Assembly (NCBI RefSeq): GCF_002843605.1
Contig: NZ_CP025263.1
Span: 514,501-578,500 of the forward strand
Length of the DNA: 64,000 nt
Direction of reading: 5' to 3'
DNA from: Pseudomonas sp. S09G 359
GTDB lineage: Bacteria; Pseudomonadota; Gammaproteobacteria; Pseudomonadales; Pseudomonadaceae
The notes beneath the pieces are model-generated. The model was not told the DNA's origin and ran no database searches. It saw only the letters and a program-made list of their open reading frames with translations. Positions 1 through 8,157 of the stretch are shown here, piece after piece. The translations under genes were made by a program, and so were the position numbers. Numbering within the stretch: the first letter of the stretch is position 1; every line of letters starts with the position of its first letter.

Positions 1-830
1 AGCAGCACCCGCCATCGGCGAAACGCCAGCAACAGCAGTAACAGGATGCCAAGCGTGGCACCGCCACCGACCCAGGTGATTTCCCGGGTGGCTTGCTGTT
101 GGCCGTTGGCCGCGTAGAGCAAGCCGCTGGCCGCGAGCAATTGTGCGCCGTGCTCGCCGGCTTGCGCGCGGCTGGCCTGGAGCAAATCCGCCACTTGCAG
201 CGGCAATTTCATATCGAAGGCATTGCCGGTGGTGCGCGCACGCAGCAGCACCCAGCTTTTGCCGTCGGCGTCGGCGATCAACGCGCCGCTGCCGATATCC
301 AGTTGCACCGAGCCGTGCTGCGGCTGGCTGTTCTGGATGCGCCCGGTCAGGCCCAGCCAGTCGTCCTGGCTCGGCACCAGGCTGAAGCCGGTGAACGGGT
401 CGAACAGTGCTTGCACGCGTTGCTGGATAAACGCGTCGGGCTGCTCGATCAGTTGCTCGCGGTCCTTGGCCGAGAGCATCGCCAGGCGGCCGCGCAGCAA
501 TTGCTCACGCAAGGCCGGCAGGTCGGCTTGCAAGTTCCACTGGACCTTTTCAAACAGGCCGCTGGCCTGCCAGCGTTCGCCCAACTGCTGCGCCACGGCC
601 ACGGCCTGCTGGCGGTCGGTGTGCCCGACCAATACCAGCATTTCGCGGTTGAGTGGCTCCTGCATGCGCTGTTCGGCTTGCAACTCGAGGGCGTCCGGCG
701 TGCTGCCCGGTACCAGTTCCATCAGGTTGGCCGACAGCGGCGCACCGTGGCGCCATTGCCAGCCGGCCAAAGCCAGCACGGCCACCAGCAGGATCAGGAA
801 CAGGCGGGGCAGCAGGCGCTCACTGGGCAA
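1..830 (-). CDS. MMPL/RND-family exporter of the APE cluster (N-terminal part, runs off the left edge)
   Basis: Partial gene; only about 276 N-terminal residues lie in the window. The frame opens with a short charged stretch (SERLLPR), then one hydrophobic segment (LFLILLVAVLALAGW). A long soluble periplasmic loop follows, with NLMELVPG near its start, and a second membrane segment (WVGGGATLGILLLLLLAF) sits at the edge. This is the topology of the first half of an MMPL-type RND exporter, which in aryl polyene clusters is thought to move the lipid product. The start is probably a TTG at 830, overlapping the stop of the LolA-like gene by 11 bases; no ATG is well placed, so the exact start is uncertain. 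LolA next to an MMPL exporter is the usual APE/xanthomonadin arrangement. Confidence 0.85.
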   Translation of the reverse strand, partial: MPSERLLPRLFLILLVAVLALAGWQWRHGAPLSANLMELVPGSTPDALELQAEQRMQEPLNREMLVLVGHTDRQQAVAVAQQLGERWQASGLFEKVQWNLQADLPALREQLLRGRLAMLSAKDREQLIEQPDAFIQQRVQALFDPFTGFSLVPSQDDWLGLTGRIQNSQPQHGSVQLDIGSGALIADADGKSWVLLRARTTGNAFDMKLPLQVADLLQASRAQAGEHGAQLLAASGLLYAANGQQQATREITWVGGGATLGILLLLLLAFRRWRVL

Positions 831-1515
831 AGTTGTGTTTCTCCGTTTCGCTCAGCGGCTGTTTGGCCGTGCTGTCCTGCATGCGCAGCACGGTGCTGTC
901 GCCCTGGGTTTCCAGCAGTTCGATGGTCTGCACCAACTCGCCGCCGTCGATATTGATCTGGGTGAAGACCTGTTTGAGCAACAGTGAGCGCGGAATCAGG
1001 GTGAGCTTCCACTGGCTGGCTTCGCCGTGCAGTTGCAGCTCGAAGTCACGTTGCAAGCCGCTGCTGTCGCCCTGCAGTACGGCAAGGAACAGGCGATTCT
1101 GTTCGGCTCCGGCACTCTTGTTCGGCAGCAATTGCCAGCCCGTGGCGTCACGCCGCGCAATGCCTTGGGCGCTGATGCGGTAGTCCTGTTGCAACGGGGT
1201 CTTGAGCAGCCAGAGCAGGCCGTGGTCTTTGGCGAGCACGAAGGTGCCTTTGCTGACCAAGGGCTGGGGCAGGGCGCGCAGGTGTTTTTCCTGGGTGAAG
1301 CTGCCGTGGATCACTGAGGGCTTGGCTAACTGTTCGCTGAGTTGCTGCAGGTCAAAGGCGTGGGCGAATCCTGGAATACCCAGCAACAGGAACAGCGCGA
1401 GTAATGTGGGAGCGGGCTTGCTCGCGAAGAGCCGGAGGGCGCCGCGCAGTGTCAGTTGACCAGCGTTATCGTTAACGACCTTCGCGAGCAAGCCCGCTCC
1501 CACAGGGGATCTCAT
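820..1515 (-). CDS. LolA-like outer membrane lipoprotein carrier of the APE cluster, with REPIN-encoded N-terminal extension
   Basis: Predicted 231 aa. The mature part begins FDLQQLSEQLAKPSVIHGSF after a clear signal peptide (LLALFLLLGIPGFAHA), and GSFTQEKHL plus the later beta-strand pattern fit the LolA fold. LolA homologues in aryl polyene clusters are believed to ferry the lipidated pigment across the periplasm. The start at 1515 forms an ATGA overlap with the thioesterase upstream. Codons 5 to about 36 are encoded by a 99-bp REPIN lying between the start codon and the hydrophobic core of the signal peptide, so the signal peptide n-region would be abnormally long (about 35 residues). Translation could instead begin at a non-standard codon near 1405. 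The family call is firm; the start is not. Confidence 0.8.
   Translation of the reverse strand: MRSPVGAGLLAKVVNDNAGQLTLRGALRLFASKPAPTLLALFLLLGIPGFAHAFDLQQLSEQLAKPSVIHGSFTQEKHLRALPQPLVSKGTFVLAKDHGLLWLLKTPLQQDYRISAQGIARRDATGWQLLPNKSAGAEQNRLFLAVLQGDSSGLQRDFELQLHGEASQWKLTLIPRSLLLKQVFTQINIDGGELVQTIELLETQGDSTVLRMQDSTAKQPLSETEKHNFAQ
1406..1504. repeat. REPIN (REP doublet, GTGGGAGCGGGCTTGCTCGCGAA type) inside a coding region
   Basis: Two inverted arms, GTGGGAGCGGGCTTGCTCG at 1406 and its complement ending at 1504, bracket a 50-60 bp linker. The whole unit is 99 bp, a multiple of three, with no stop in the lolA frame. REP doublets normally sit between genes; this one lies between the ATGA start and the signal peptide of the LolA-like gene. 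Confidence 0.85.
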
Positions 1516-1937
1516 TTCAAGGCTCTCTCTACGGCGTCGGTGAAGACTTTGGGTGAGGCCAACTGCATCTCGCGGCTGGCGATTTCGACGGCGACCTGCA
1601 CGGTGGTGGCGCGGGTCAGGCGTTCGCCGCTGGCGAGGTCGGTGATCAGGTAGTTCACCTTCAAGCGGTTCTCCCATTCCACCAGGCTGGCGCGCACGTT
1701 GATCGTCTGGCCAAACACCGCGCCACGCACGTAGCGCAGTTGCATGTCGATCACCGGCCAGGCGTAGCCGGCTTCGAGCATCGCCGTGTAGTTGTGGCCG
1801 AGCTTGTCCAGCAGCGCGCAGCGCGCCACTTCCAGGTACTTCACGTAATGCCCGTGCCACACCACGTTCATGGTGTCGACGTCGAAAAACGGTACGAGGA
1901 TTTCAGTGTCGCAGTGCAACACGCCTGGGCTACGCAT
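1512..1937 (-). CDS. Acyl-CoA/acyl-ACP thioesterase, 4-hydroxybenzoyl-CoA thioesterase (hot-dog) family
   Basis: 141 aa, a normal length for the family. The motif FDVDTMNVVWHGHYVKYLE (residues about 18-36) is the 4HBT active-site helix with its conserved Asp. The gene overlaps the stop of the ammonia-lyase upstream by 8 bases and the LolA-like start downstream by 4 bases, so translation is probably coupled. In aryl polyene and xanthomonadin clusters a thioesterase of this type is thought to release or proofread acyl intermediates. The exact substrate cannot be read from the sequence. Confidence 0.85.
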   Translation of the reverse strand: MRSPGVLHCDTEILVPFFDVDTMNVVWHGHYVKYLEVARCALLDKLGHNYTAMLEAGYAWPVIDMQLRYVRGAVFGQTINVRASLVEWENRLKVNYLITDLASGERLTRATTVQVAVEIASREMQLASPKVFTDAVERALK

Positions 1938-3471
1938 GCAGCCTCCAGTGTTGCTCGGCGATGCGCTTGAGGCACAGGCGTAGTTCGCCTTCCAGGGCGC
2001 GGTCTTCGATCACTGGCGGGAAGTCCTCGGCCAGCTCTGCGTGCATGCTGGCCAATGCCGGTGGCAGTGGGCGCGCGTCCTCGGCCTGGGCGCGCAACCA
2101 CACGCCCTGGTTGGCGGCGAGCAGGGTGGCGGCGGCGACCTGTTCGGTCAGCTCCAGCACGCGGATCGCATCGCGGGCGGCGATGGTACCCATGCTGACC
2201 TTGTCCTGGTTGTGGCACTCGGTGGAGCGCGAGAACACGCTGGCCGGCATGGTGTTTTTCAGCGCTTCGGCGGTCCAGGCGCTGGTACCGATCTGCACGG
2301 CCTTGAAGCCATGGTTGATCATCGCGCGATCAGCCGGAGCGCCCGACAGGTTGCTCGGCAGGCCGTGGTTGTAGCGCACGTCCACCAGCAGTGCGAGCTG
2401 GCGGTCGAGCAGGTCGGCGACGTTGGCCACCAGGGTCTTGAGGCTGTCCATGGCAAACGCGATATGCCCGCCATAGAAGTGCCCGCCGTGCAGCACGCGC
2501 TCTTCTTCGGCGTCGATGATCGGGTTGTCGTTGGCGCTGTTCAGTTCGATTTCAATGAACGAACGCAGCCAGCTCAGGCTGTCGGCCAGCACGCCGAGCA
2601 CATGGGGCGCGCAGCGCAGCGAGTAGCGATCCTGCAAGCGATGCAGCGGCGCGGTCGGTGCGTCGATGGCCAAGTCCTTGCGCAACCAGGCGGCCACTTG
2701 CATCTGCCCCGGGTGCGGCTTGGCGGCGAACAGGCGCTCGTCGAAGTGTTCCGGGTTGCCTTGCAGCGCCACCACGTTCAGCGCGGTGATGCGCGTGGCC
2801 AGTTGCAGCAGGTAGTCGGCGCGGGCGAAGGCCAGGCAGGCCAGGCCGGTCATCACGGCGGTGCCGTTCATCAGCGCCAGGGCTTCCTTGGGGCGCAAAA
2901 CCAGCGGGTCCCAGCCCAGTTCGCGGTGCACATCGGCGGCCTGGCGACGTTCGCCACGGAACAGCACTTCGCGCTCGCCGGACAAGGTCGCGGCCACGTA
3001 CGACAGCGGCGTCAGGTCACCGCTGGCGCCCACCGAACCTTCTTCCGGGATCAGCGGCAACACATCGTGTTCAAGGAACGCCTGCAGGCGCTCCAGCAGC
3101 TCCACGCGCACCCCGGATACGCCATGGCACAGTGACTGCAACCGCGCGGCCAGCACCGCGCGGGTGGCCTGGGCGTCAAGCAGTTTGCCCAAGCCGCAGC
3201 CGTGGAAGGTGTACAGGTGACGTGGCAAGGCCTCGACGTGCTGCAACGGTACGGCCACCACGCACGAATCGCCGTAGCCGGTGGTGACGCCGTAGATTAC
3301 GCCTTCCTTGTCCAGCAGCGAGTCGAGGAACTGCGCGCCCTTGGCGATGCGCTGGCGATAGGCGGCATCGCCTTGCAGCTGGGTAGGCGCCTGACGGTTG
3401 GCCAGGGCCAGCACGTCTTCGATGCGCAGGGGGCGTTCGCCAAAGGTTACTGGCTCAAGATGCGTCGTCAT
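1930..3471 (-). CDS. MIO-dependent aromatic amino acid ammonia-lyase (HAL/PAL/TAL family)
   Basis: 513 aa. The self-processing Ala-Ser-Gly triad that forms the MIO prosthetic group is at residues 149-151 in GSVGASGDLTPLSY, and the catalytic Tyr is in VIYGVTTGYG at about residue 60. The family deaminates His, Phe or Tyr without other cofactors. The selectivity region reads YTFHGCGLG (Phe89-His90) rather than the Ser-His typical of histidase, and the gene sits in an aryl polyene operon, so a Tyr- or Phe-derived cinnamate-type starter is more likely than urocanate. The start at 3471 (MTTHLEP) overlaps the acyltransferase stop by 17 bases. Substrate choice is inference. Confidence 0.85.
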   Translation of the reverse strand: MTTHLEPVTFGERPLRIEDVLALANRQAPTQLQGDAAYRQRIAKGAQFLDSLLDKEGVIYGVTTGYGDSCVVAVPLQHVEALPRHLYTFHGCGLGKLLDAQATRAVLAARLQSLCHGVSGVRVELLERLQAFLEHDVLPLIPEEGSVGASGDLTPLSYVAATLSGEREVLFRGERRQAADVHRELGWDPLVLRPKEALALMNGTAVMTGLACLAFARADYLLQLATRITALNVVALQGNPEHFDERLFAAKPHPGQMQVAAWLRKDLAIDAPTAPLHRLQDRYSLRCAPHVLGVLADSLSWLRSFIEIELNSANDNPIIDAEEERVLHGGHFYGGHIAFAMDSLKTLVANVADLLDRQLALLVDVRYNHGLPSNLSGAPADRAMINHGFKAVQIGTSAWTAEALKNTMPASVFSRSTECHNQDKVSMGTIAARDAIRVLELTEQVAAATLLAANQGVWLRAQAEDARPLPPALASMHAELAEDFPPVIEDRALEGELRLCLKRIAEQHWRLHA

Positions 3472-4390
3472 CGGTCTTCCAGAAAGGGTAAAAGTTGAAC
3501 CATTGTTGGGGCGCTTCCAGGCAGAACTGGCCCAGGCGTGCGGCGTAGCGCGCGGTCCACAGGGCAATCACCTGCTCGCGGGTACTGCGTTTCCATTCGA
3601 TCAACGCTGCGAACGGCTCAATCGTCAGGCGATAGCGGCCGTTGTGCTTGAGGCACATCAGCAGGTTCACCGGGCATTTGAGCAGGCCGGCCAGCAGCCA
3701 CGGGCCTTGGGGGAAGGCCGCGTCATGGCCGAGAAAATCCACGCGCACCGTGCGCCCGCCATGCAATGGCACGCGGTCACCGGCAATCGCCAGCCACTCG
3801 CCGTCGTCCAGGCGCTGGCTGAGCAGCAGCATGGTGGCCGGGTCCAGCTCGCTGACCTGGATCAGGCGCAAGTGGGTCGCGCCGGCTTCGCCCAGCAGGC
3901 GGTTGAAACGCTCGGCGTGCTTGGTGTGCACCAGCACATTCATGGTCACTTGCTCGCCGATTTCGGCCAGCGCGCGGCACACTTCGAGGTTGCCCAGGTG
4001 TGCGCCCACCAACATCTGCCCGCGCTCGCCACGCAGTTGCCCGCGTAATTGCGCCGGGTCGTTGATCTCGATCTGCTCCAGGCGCAGCTTGCCGTTCCAC
4101 ACGTCGAGCTTGTCGAGCAGGGCGTCGGCAAAAGCCATGAACTGGCCGAAGACTTTGCGCTGGGTGGGGCGCAGCGCGTCGCGCCCGCTCCAGTCGGCCA
4201 GGCGCTGCTGGTATTGCCAGGCGCTCTGGCGCGCGGTGCGGCCGAACAGGAAGAAGTACAGCACGATGCCGTACAGCACCGGGCTCAGCAGCCGGCGGCC
4301 GAGGACCTTGGCGGCGACGGCGGTGAGTTTCATCAACCAGAAGCTGCCACGTTCCTCGCGGTCGGCCCAGTGTTTGCTGCTGTCGCTCAT
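3455..4390 (-). CDS. LpxL/HtrB-like lysophospholipid acyltransferase of the APE cluster
   Basis: 311 aa. An N-terminal hydrophobic segment (about 35-50) is followed by an acyltransferase domain with H-x4-E at His131-Glu136 (VGAHLGNLEV), the catalytic pair of LpxL-type late acyltransferases. AGDRVPLHGGRTVRVDFLG matches the second conserved block. The enzyme would transfer an acyl chain, here probably the polyene or a fatty acid, to a glycolipid at the inner membrane. The start at 4390 forms an ATGA overlap with the glycosyltransferase stop, which is why it is preferred over the ATG at 4408. Confidence 0.82.
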   Translation of the reverse strand: MSDSSKHWADREERGSFWLMKLTAVAAKVLGRRLLSPVLYGIVLYFFLFGRTARQSAWQYQQRLADWSGRDALRPTQRKVFGQFMAFADALLDKLDVWNGKLRLEQIEINDPAQLRGQLRGERGQMLVGAHLGNLEVCRALAEIGEQVTMNVLVHTKHAERFNRLLGEAGATHLRLIQVSELDPATMLLLSQRLDDGEWLAIAGDRVPLHGGRTVRVDFLGHDAAFPQGPWLLAGLLKCPVNLLMCLKHNGRYRLTIEPFAALIEWKRSTREQVIALWTARYAARLGQFCLEAPQQWFNFYPFWKTDDDAS

Positions 4391-5121
4391 GCTTGCCACC
4401 GTCGCCATAAAATCATCGGTGCACGCACCAACATGCCGAAGAACAGCCGGGTGTGCATGGCGGAAATGCGCACGTTGTCGCGGAACAGGCGGAAGTGCGA
4501 CAGCCCGTCGGCGGGGTAATGCACCTGGGTTGGCAGCCAGCGCATCGGCTGGTTGCGCCAGGCCAGGCGCACCAGGATGTCCGAGTCGAAGTCCATGCGC
4601 GTGCCGATGTAGGCTGAGTCCATCAATGCCAGTACCGGTGCCAGCGGGTACACGCGAAAGCCGCACATCGAGTCGCGGATCTGCAGCGACAGGGTGTTGA
4701 TCCACACCCACACGTGGGTCAGGTAGCGCGCGTACAGGCGGCCCTTGGGCACGCTGTCGTCGTATTCGGGGTAGCCGCAGATGATTGCGTCGGGGTGCCG
4801 GCGCGAGGTGTCGATAAAGGTCTCGACTTCACGCAGGTCGTGCTGGCCGTCGGCGTCCACTTGCAGGGCATGGGTGTAGCCCAGGCGCGCGGCTTCGCGG
4901 AAGCCGGCCATGACTGCGCCGCCTTTGCCTTGATTATTCGGCAGGGTCAGCAGGGTGACGTTATCCAGGCTCGCCAACTGCGCCAGTACCGCCGCGCACG
5001 CCGGGCTGCTGCCGTCGTCCACCAACAGGCAGGGCAAGCCGCTGTTGAGCAGGCTGCGGATCACGGCCGGCACAGCGGCTTCATGGTTGTAGACCGGGAT
5101 CAAGGCGCAGGGGTTATGCAT
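4387..5121 (-). CDS. Glycosyltransferase family 2 of the APE cluster
   Basis: 244 aa. GT-A fold signs: ALIPVYNHEAAVP at the N-terminus, LLVDDGSS, then the metal-binding DAD in ALQVDADGQHD. It resembles dolichol-phosphate-mannose-synthase-like transferases without C-terminal membrane helices. In aryl polyene clusters a GT2 enzyme is thought to build the glycosylated lipid anchor. The start at 5121 (MHNPCALIP) is the first ATG that preserves the family N-terminus; the upstream sequence belongs to a REP array. This is the one clear break (293 bp) in an otherwise overlapping operon. Confidence 0.82.
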   Translation of the reverse strand: MHNPCALIPVYNHEAAVPAVIRSLLNSGLPCLLVDDGSSPACAAVLAQLASLDNVTLLTLPNNQGKGGAVMAGFREAARLGYTHALQVDADGQHDLREVETFIDTSRRHPDAIICGYPEYDDSVPKGRLYARYLTHVWVWINTLSLQIRDSMCGFRVYPLAPVLALMDSAYIGTRMDFDSDILVRLAWRNQPMRWLPTQVHYPADGLSHFRLFRDNVRISAMHTRLFFGMLVRAPMILWRRWQA

Positions 5122-5150
5122 ACTGGAAGTTCCCGTGATTGCTGCAATCC

Positions 5151-5409
5151 CTGTGGCGAGCAGGCTTGCTGTGGATAACGGGCTTGCTGTGGCGAGCGGG
5201 CTTGCCCGCGTTGGAGTGCGAAGCACTCCCCATCCAGGCGCCGCGGAGTGTCAGGATAATTTCGGGTGGTAGTTTTGGGGCTGCTGCGCAGCCCAACGCG
5301 GGCAAGCCCGCTCGCCACAGCAAGCCCGCTCGCCACGGCAAGGCCGTTATCCACCGCAAGCCCGCTCGCCACGGCAAGGCCGTTATCCACCGCAAGCCCG
5401 CTCGCCACG
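5151..5409. repeat. Expanded REP array with 36-bp tandem units inside the APE operon
   Basis: A perfect 26-bp inverted repeat (5189-5214 against 5293-5318, arms beginning GTGGCGAGCGGGC) forms a REPIN. Each side carries extra degenerate REP arms. On the right the unit CGCAAGCCCGCTCGCCACGG plus AAGGCCGTTATCCAC repeats with a 36-bp period (copies starting near 5320, 5356 and 5392). On the left, matching inverted units begin near 5151 and 5171. It fills the gap between the AMP-ligase and glycosyltransferase genes. No coding or promoter signal is evident there. Confidence 0.85.
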
Positions 5410-5414
5410 GAAGC

Positions 5415-7085
5415 TTATCCATCAACCTTCTCCAGCTGAATGCGGCCGCTGGAGCAGGCGGCGACGCCATTGCGGTAGGCGAAATACAGCTTGCCGCGCT
5501 CTGCGTCGAAGCGCAGGTGCAGTTCGATGCGGTCGCCGGGGCGTACCAGTTGCTGGAATTTGAGCACTTCCATGCCGGCAAAGGTTGGCGGCAGGTCCAG
5601 CAGTTGCTGGCCCAGGTTGAAGGCCCATTCCACCTGCACCACGCCGGGCAACACCGGCGTGACCGGGAAGTGCCCGCTGAAGTAGGCCAGGTCCGGCGGC
5701 ACGCTCAGTTGCAAGGTCCACTCGCCGTCGGCTTCGACCTGCTCCAGCACTTCCGGCGCCTTCGGGCGGGCTGCCAGCAGCAGCGCCTCGACGTCGGCCT
5801 GGGGTAGTTTGCCTTGGCTGTTCAGCGGCAACTGTCTCAGCAATCGCCAGCGGCGCGGCAACGCCAGGGCTTCGCAATGTTGGCTCAAGTGCTGGCGCAG
5901 GGTCTGGGTGAGCGTGCGACGACCCTGGTTGCGCAGGGCATGCAGGCCCTCGGCGCTGAGTACCACCAGCGCGCCGAGGGAGGCACGGTTCTCCTGCACC
6001 ACGCCCAAGCGGGTCTCGGCGACCCACGGGTGGGTCATCAATGCCTGTTCGAGCATCGGCAGGGAGATGCGTTTTTCTTCCAGCTTGACGATGCGGTCCA
6101 GGCGCCCAAGCAGCTCGAAGCGGCCATCGGCGTGGATGCGCGCCGCGTCGGCGGTTTGTTCGATATGCCCGGCGGGCAGGTAGGGCGAGGCAATGCGCAG
6201 CGCGCCGTCGGCATCCTGGCTCAGGTGCACATCGGCGAACGGCTGCCAGGGTTGCGCGCCTTGGCGCCAGGCAATGCCGCCGGTTTCCGAGCTGCCGAGG
6301 ATTTCCGTTGGCCACTGCTGCAGGCGGTCGTAAAGGCTTCCGGCGGCCTCGACGGGCAACGCGCCGCCGGAGGAAAACACTCGACACACCTTGCTCAGCG
6401 CGGGCCAGTCGAGGTTGTCGCCCATGCGCTTGAGCAACGCCGGGCTGGCCACCCAGGCAAATTGCGCGTGCTCGCGGCTGGCGCGCTGCATATCCTCGGG
6501 AAAGGCCAGTTGCTTGCGCGCAAAGCTGCGGCCGGCGCACAACGGCCACAGCACGCGGAACAGCAAACCGTAGATGTGCTGGGTCGCGACGCTGCCGATG
6601 ATGCACGCGTCTTTAAGATCGGCGCCCCACAGGGCTTCCAGCGCTTGGACTTCGTTGGCCAGTTGGCGCAGGGTCTTGTCGATGCGCTTGGGCTCGCCGC
6701 TGGACCCGGAGGTGCACAGGCTCAGTTGGCAGGCGTCAAGGTCGAGGGCGGCCGGCGGCAAGGGGGCCTGGTAGAGCGCGTCGAGATCGGCCGCGTCGGT
6801 CAGCCAGGCATCGACGGATGTGTCCCAGCGTTGCCGGGTTTGCGCTTGCAGGTCGGCGGGCAGCAGCACGCTGACCCCGGCCCGCCAGGCGCCCAGCAGC
6901 GCAATCGCCAGCAGGCCGGCGTCTTCCAGATGCAGTGCCAGGCGCCGGATGCCGCGCGCCTGCAGGCCTGCCGCGAGGCTCAGGGCGTGTGCCCACAACT
7001 GGGCGTGATTCATTGCAGGTTCGGTGGTGACCCAACGCTGTTCCAGCGGCTCAAGCAGCAAGTGCTCAAGTTTCAACCCATTCAT
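5415..7085 (-). CDS. Acyl-CoA/aryl-ACP ligase fused to an ApeI-like hot-dog dehydratase
   Basis: 556 aa. The first about 440 residues are an adenylate-forming ligase: the phosphate-binding loop is [14 protein letters not shown], the A5-like motif [12 protein letters not shown], then [18 protein letters not shown], ending with [10 protein letters not shown]. The last about 110 residues are a FabZ/ApeI-type dehydratase with the catalytic loop [20 protein letters not shown]. The ligase would activate the aromatic or acyl starter and the dehydratase would act on 3-hydroxyacyl-ACP during polyene extension. The start at 7085 makes an ATGA overlap with the upstream membrane protein. Linking activation and dehydration in one chain is notable, though fusions of this size may be usual in pseudomonads. 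Confidence 0.85.
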   Translation of the reverse strand: MNGLKLEHLLLEPLEQRWVTTEPAMNHAQLWAHALSLAAGLQARGIRRLALHLEDAGLLAIALLGAWRAGVSVLLPADLQAQTRQRWDTSVDAWLTDAADLDALYQAPLPPAALDLDACQLSLCTSGSSGEPKRIDKTLRQLANEVQALEALWGADLKDACIIGSVATQHIYGLLFRVLWPLCAGRSFARKQLAFPEDMQRASREHAQFAWVASPALLKRMGDNLDWPALSKVCRVFSSGGALPVEAAGSLYDRLQQWPTEILGSSETGGIAWRQGAQPWQPFADVHLSQDADGALRIASPYLPAGHIEQTADAARIHADGRFELLGRLDRIVKLEEKRISLPMLEQALMTHPWVAETRLGVVQENRASLGALVVLSAEGLHALRNQGRRTLTQTLRQHLSQHCEALALPRRWRLLRQLPLNSQGKLPQADVEALLLAARPKAPEVLEQVEADGEWTLQLSVPPDLAYFSGHFPVTPVLPGVVQVEWAFNLGQQLLDLPPTFAGMEVLKFQQLVRPGDRIELHLRFDAERGKLYFAYRNGVAACSSGRIQLEKVDG

Positions 7086-7627
7086 ACGCGGCCTCGAACC
7101 CTTTGTCGTACCAGCCATTCCACGGCAAACAACAGGCCCATCAACCCGTAGGCGATCAGGCCGTTGTACAACGTCCACCAGCTCAGCGGCGCCCACAGGG
7201 TGAGCGCGGCGGCGAGCAGGCCATTACACAGAAAAAACACACTCCACACCACGGTGACCTGGCGTGTATACACAATGGCGTGCGGCGGCAGCACCGGGTC
7301 GGTCATGCGCGCCAGGCGCTCCACCATCGGCGGGCCGTATTTCAGGCTCAAGCCGAACAGCGAGAGCATGAACGCACTGACCAGGCTCGGGTACCAACGC
7401 AGCAGGTGCGGGTTGTCGAACCAGGCCAGCAGCAGGCAAAACACGATCACGGCCAAGGCCATCCAGCGGCTGCCAGGGCGCCGTGCGCCGGTGAGTGCGC
7501 GCAACAGCCACAAGCTGCCCAGCAACAAGCCGAATTGCCACGGCGCAAAATGCTCGGTGCCGTAATACACCGCAAAGGGGTACAGCAGCCCCGCCAGCAA
7601 CAGGCCGAGGCCGATCAGCCGGCTCAT
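7082..7627 (-). CDS. COG4648-type integral membrane protein of the APE cluster
   Basis: 181 aa with about six hydrophobic segments, for example LIGLGLLLAGLLYPFAVYY, ALAVIVFCLLLAWF and LVSAFMLSLFGLSL. The loop KYGPPMVERLARMTDP is recognisable from this uncharacterised inner-membrane family, which recurs in aryl polyene clusters. It overlaps its neighbours by 4 bases on both sides. The biochemical role is unknown; a membrane scaffold or lipid-handling role is only a guess from context. Confidence 0.78.
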   Translation of the reverse strand: MSRLIGLGLLLAGLLYPFAVYYGTEHFAPWQFGLLLGSLWLLRALTGARRPGSRWMALAVIVFCLLLAWFDNPHLLRWYPSLVSAFMLSLFGLSLKYGPPMVERLARMTDPVLPPHAIVYTRQVTVVWSVFFLCNGLLAAALTLWAPLSWWTLYNGLIAYGLMGLLFAVEWLVRQRVRGRV

Positions 7628-7878
7628 GCGGCAGGCGTGACCAGACGGTACACCGCCTCTACCACGTCATTCACGGTGCGCACCGCTTTGAACTCTTCGG
7701 CGGCGATCTTCTTGCCGGTCTGGCGCTTGATGTGGTCGATCAGGTCCACGGCATCAATGCTGTCGATTTCCAGGTCCTGGTACAGGTTGGCATCGAGGGT
7801 GACGCGCTCAGGCGGCAGTTCAAACAGTTCCACCAAGGCATCGCGCAGGGTGTTGAAAATATCGTCACGAGTTTGCAT
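7624..7878 (-). CDS. Acyl carrier protein (APE cluster, first of two)
   Basis: 84 aa, normal ACP length. The phosphopantetheine attachment serine is Ser40 in the motif LEIDSIDAVDLIDHI. The protein should carry the growing polyene as a thioester after activation by a phosphopantetheinyl transferase, which is not in this window. It lies 9 bases from the second ACP gene and overlaps the COG4648 gene by 4 bases. Paired ACPs are characteristic of aryl polyene and xanthomonadin clusters. Confidence 0.9.
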   Translation of the reverse strand: MQTRDDIFNTLRDALVELFELPPERVTLDANLYQDLEIDSIDAVDLIDHIKRQTGKKIAAEEFKAVRTVNDVVEAVYRLVTPAA

Positions 7879-7887
7879 GGTCCGGTC

Positions 7888-8157
7888 TCAAGCTGCCTGT
7901 CTGGCCGTGACGAAGGCCGCAAGGCTCGCCACGTTGGTGAAGTGATTGCGGGTGTCCTTGGCGTCGGCATCGATTTTGATGCCGTACTTTTTCTGGATCG
8001 CCAGGCCCAATTCCAGGGCGTCTACCGAATCCAGGCCCAGGCCTTCGCCGAACAGGGTTTGCTCGCTGCCGATGTCGTCGGCGCTGATGTCTTCCAGGCC
8101 CAGGGCCTCGATGATCAGCGTCTTTATGTCGTGCTCAAGGCGGTGTTGGTCGCTCAT
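7888..8157 (-). CDS. Acyl carrier protein (APE cluster, second of two)
   Basis: 89 aa. The attachment serine is Ser44 in LGLDSVDALELGLAI, and the four-helix ACP pattern is clear. The sequence differs from its neighbour (KKYGIKIDADAKDTRNHF), so the two carriers may serve different steps such as starter loading and elongation; that is inference. The start at 8157 (MSDQHRLEHD) lies inside the end of the upstream acyltransferase gene (23-base overlap). Confidence 0.9.
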   Translation of the reverse strand: MSDQHRLEHDIKTLIIEALGLEDISADDIGSEQTLFGEGLGLDSVDALELGLAIQKKYGIKIDADAKDTRNHFTNVASLAAFVTARQAA

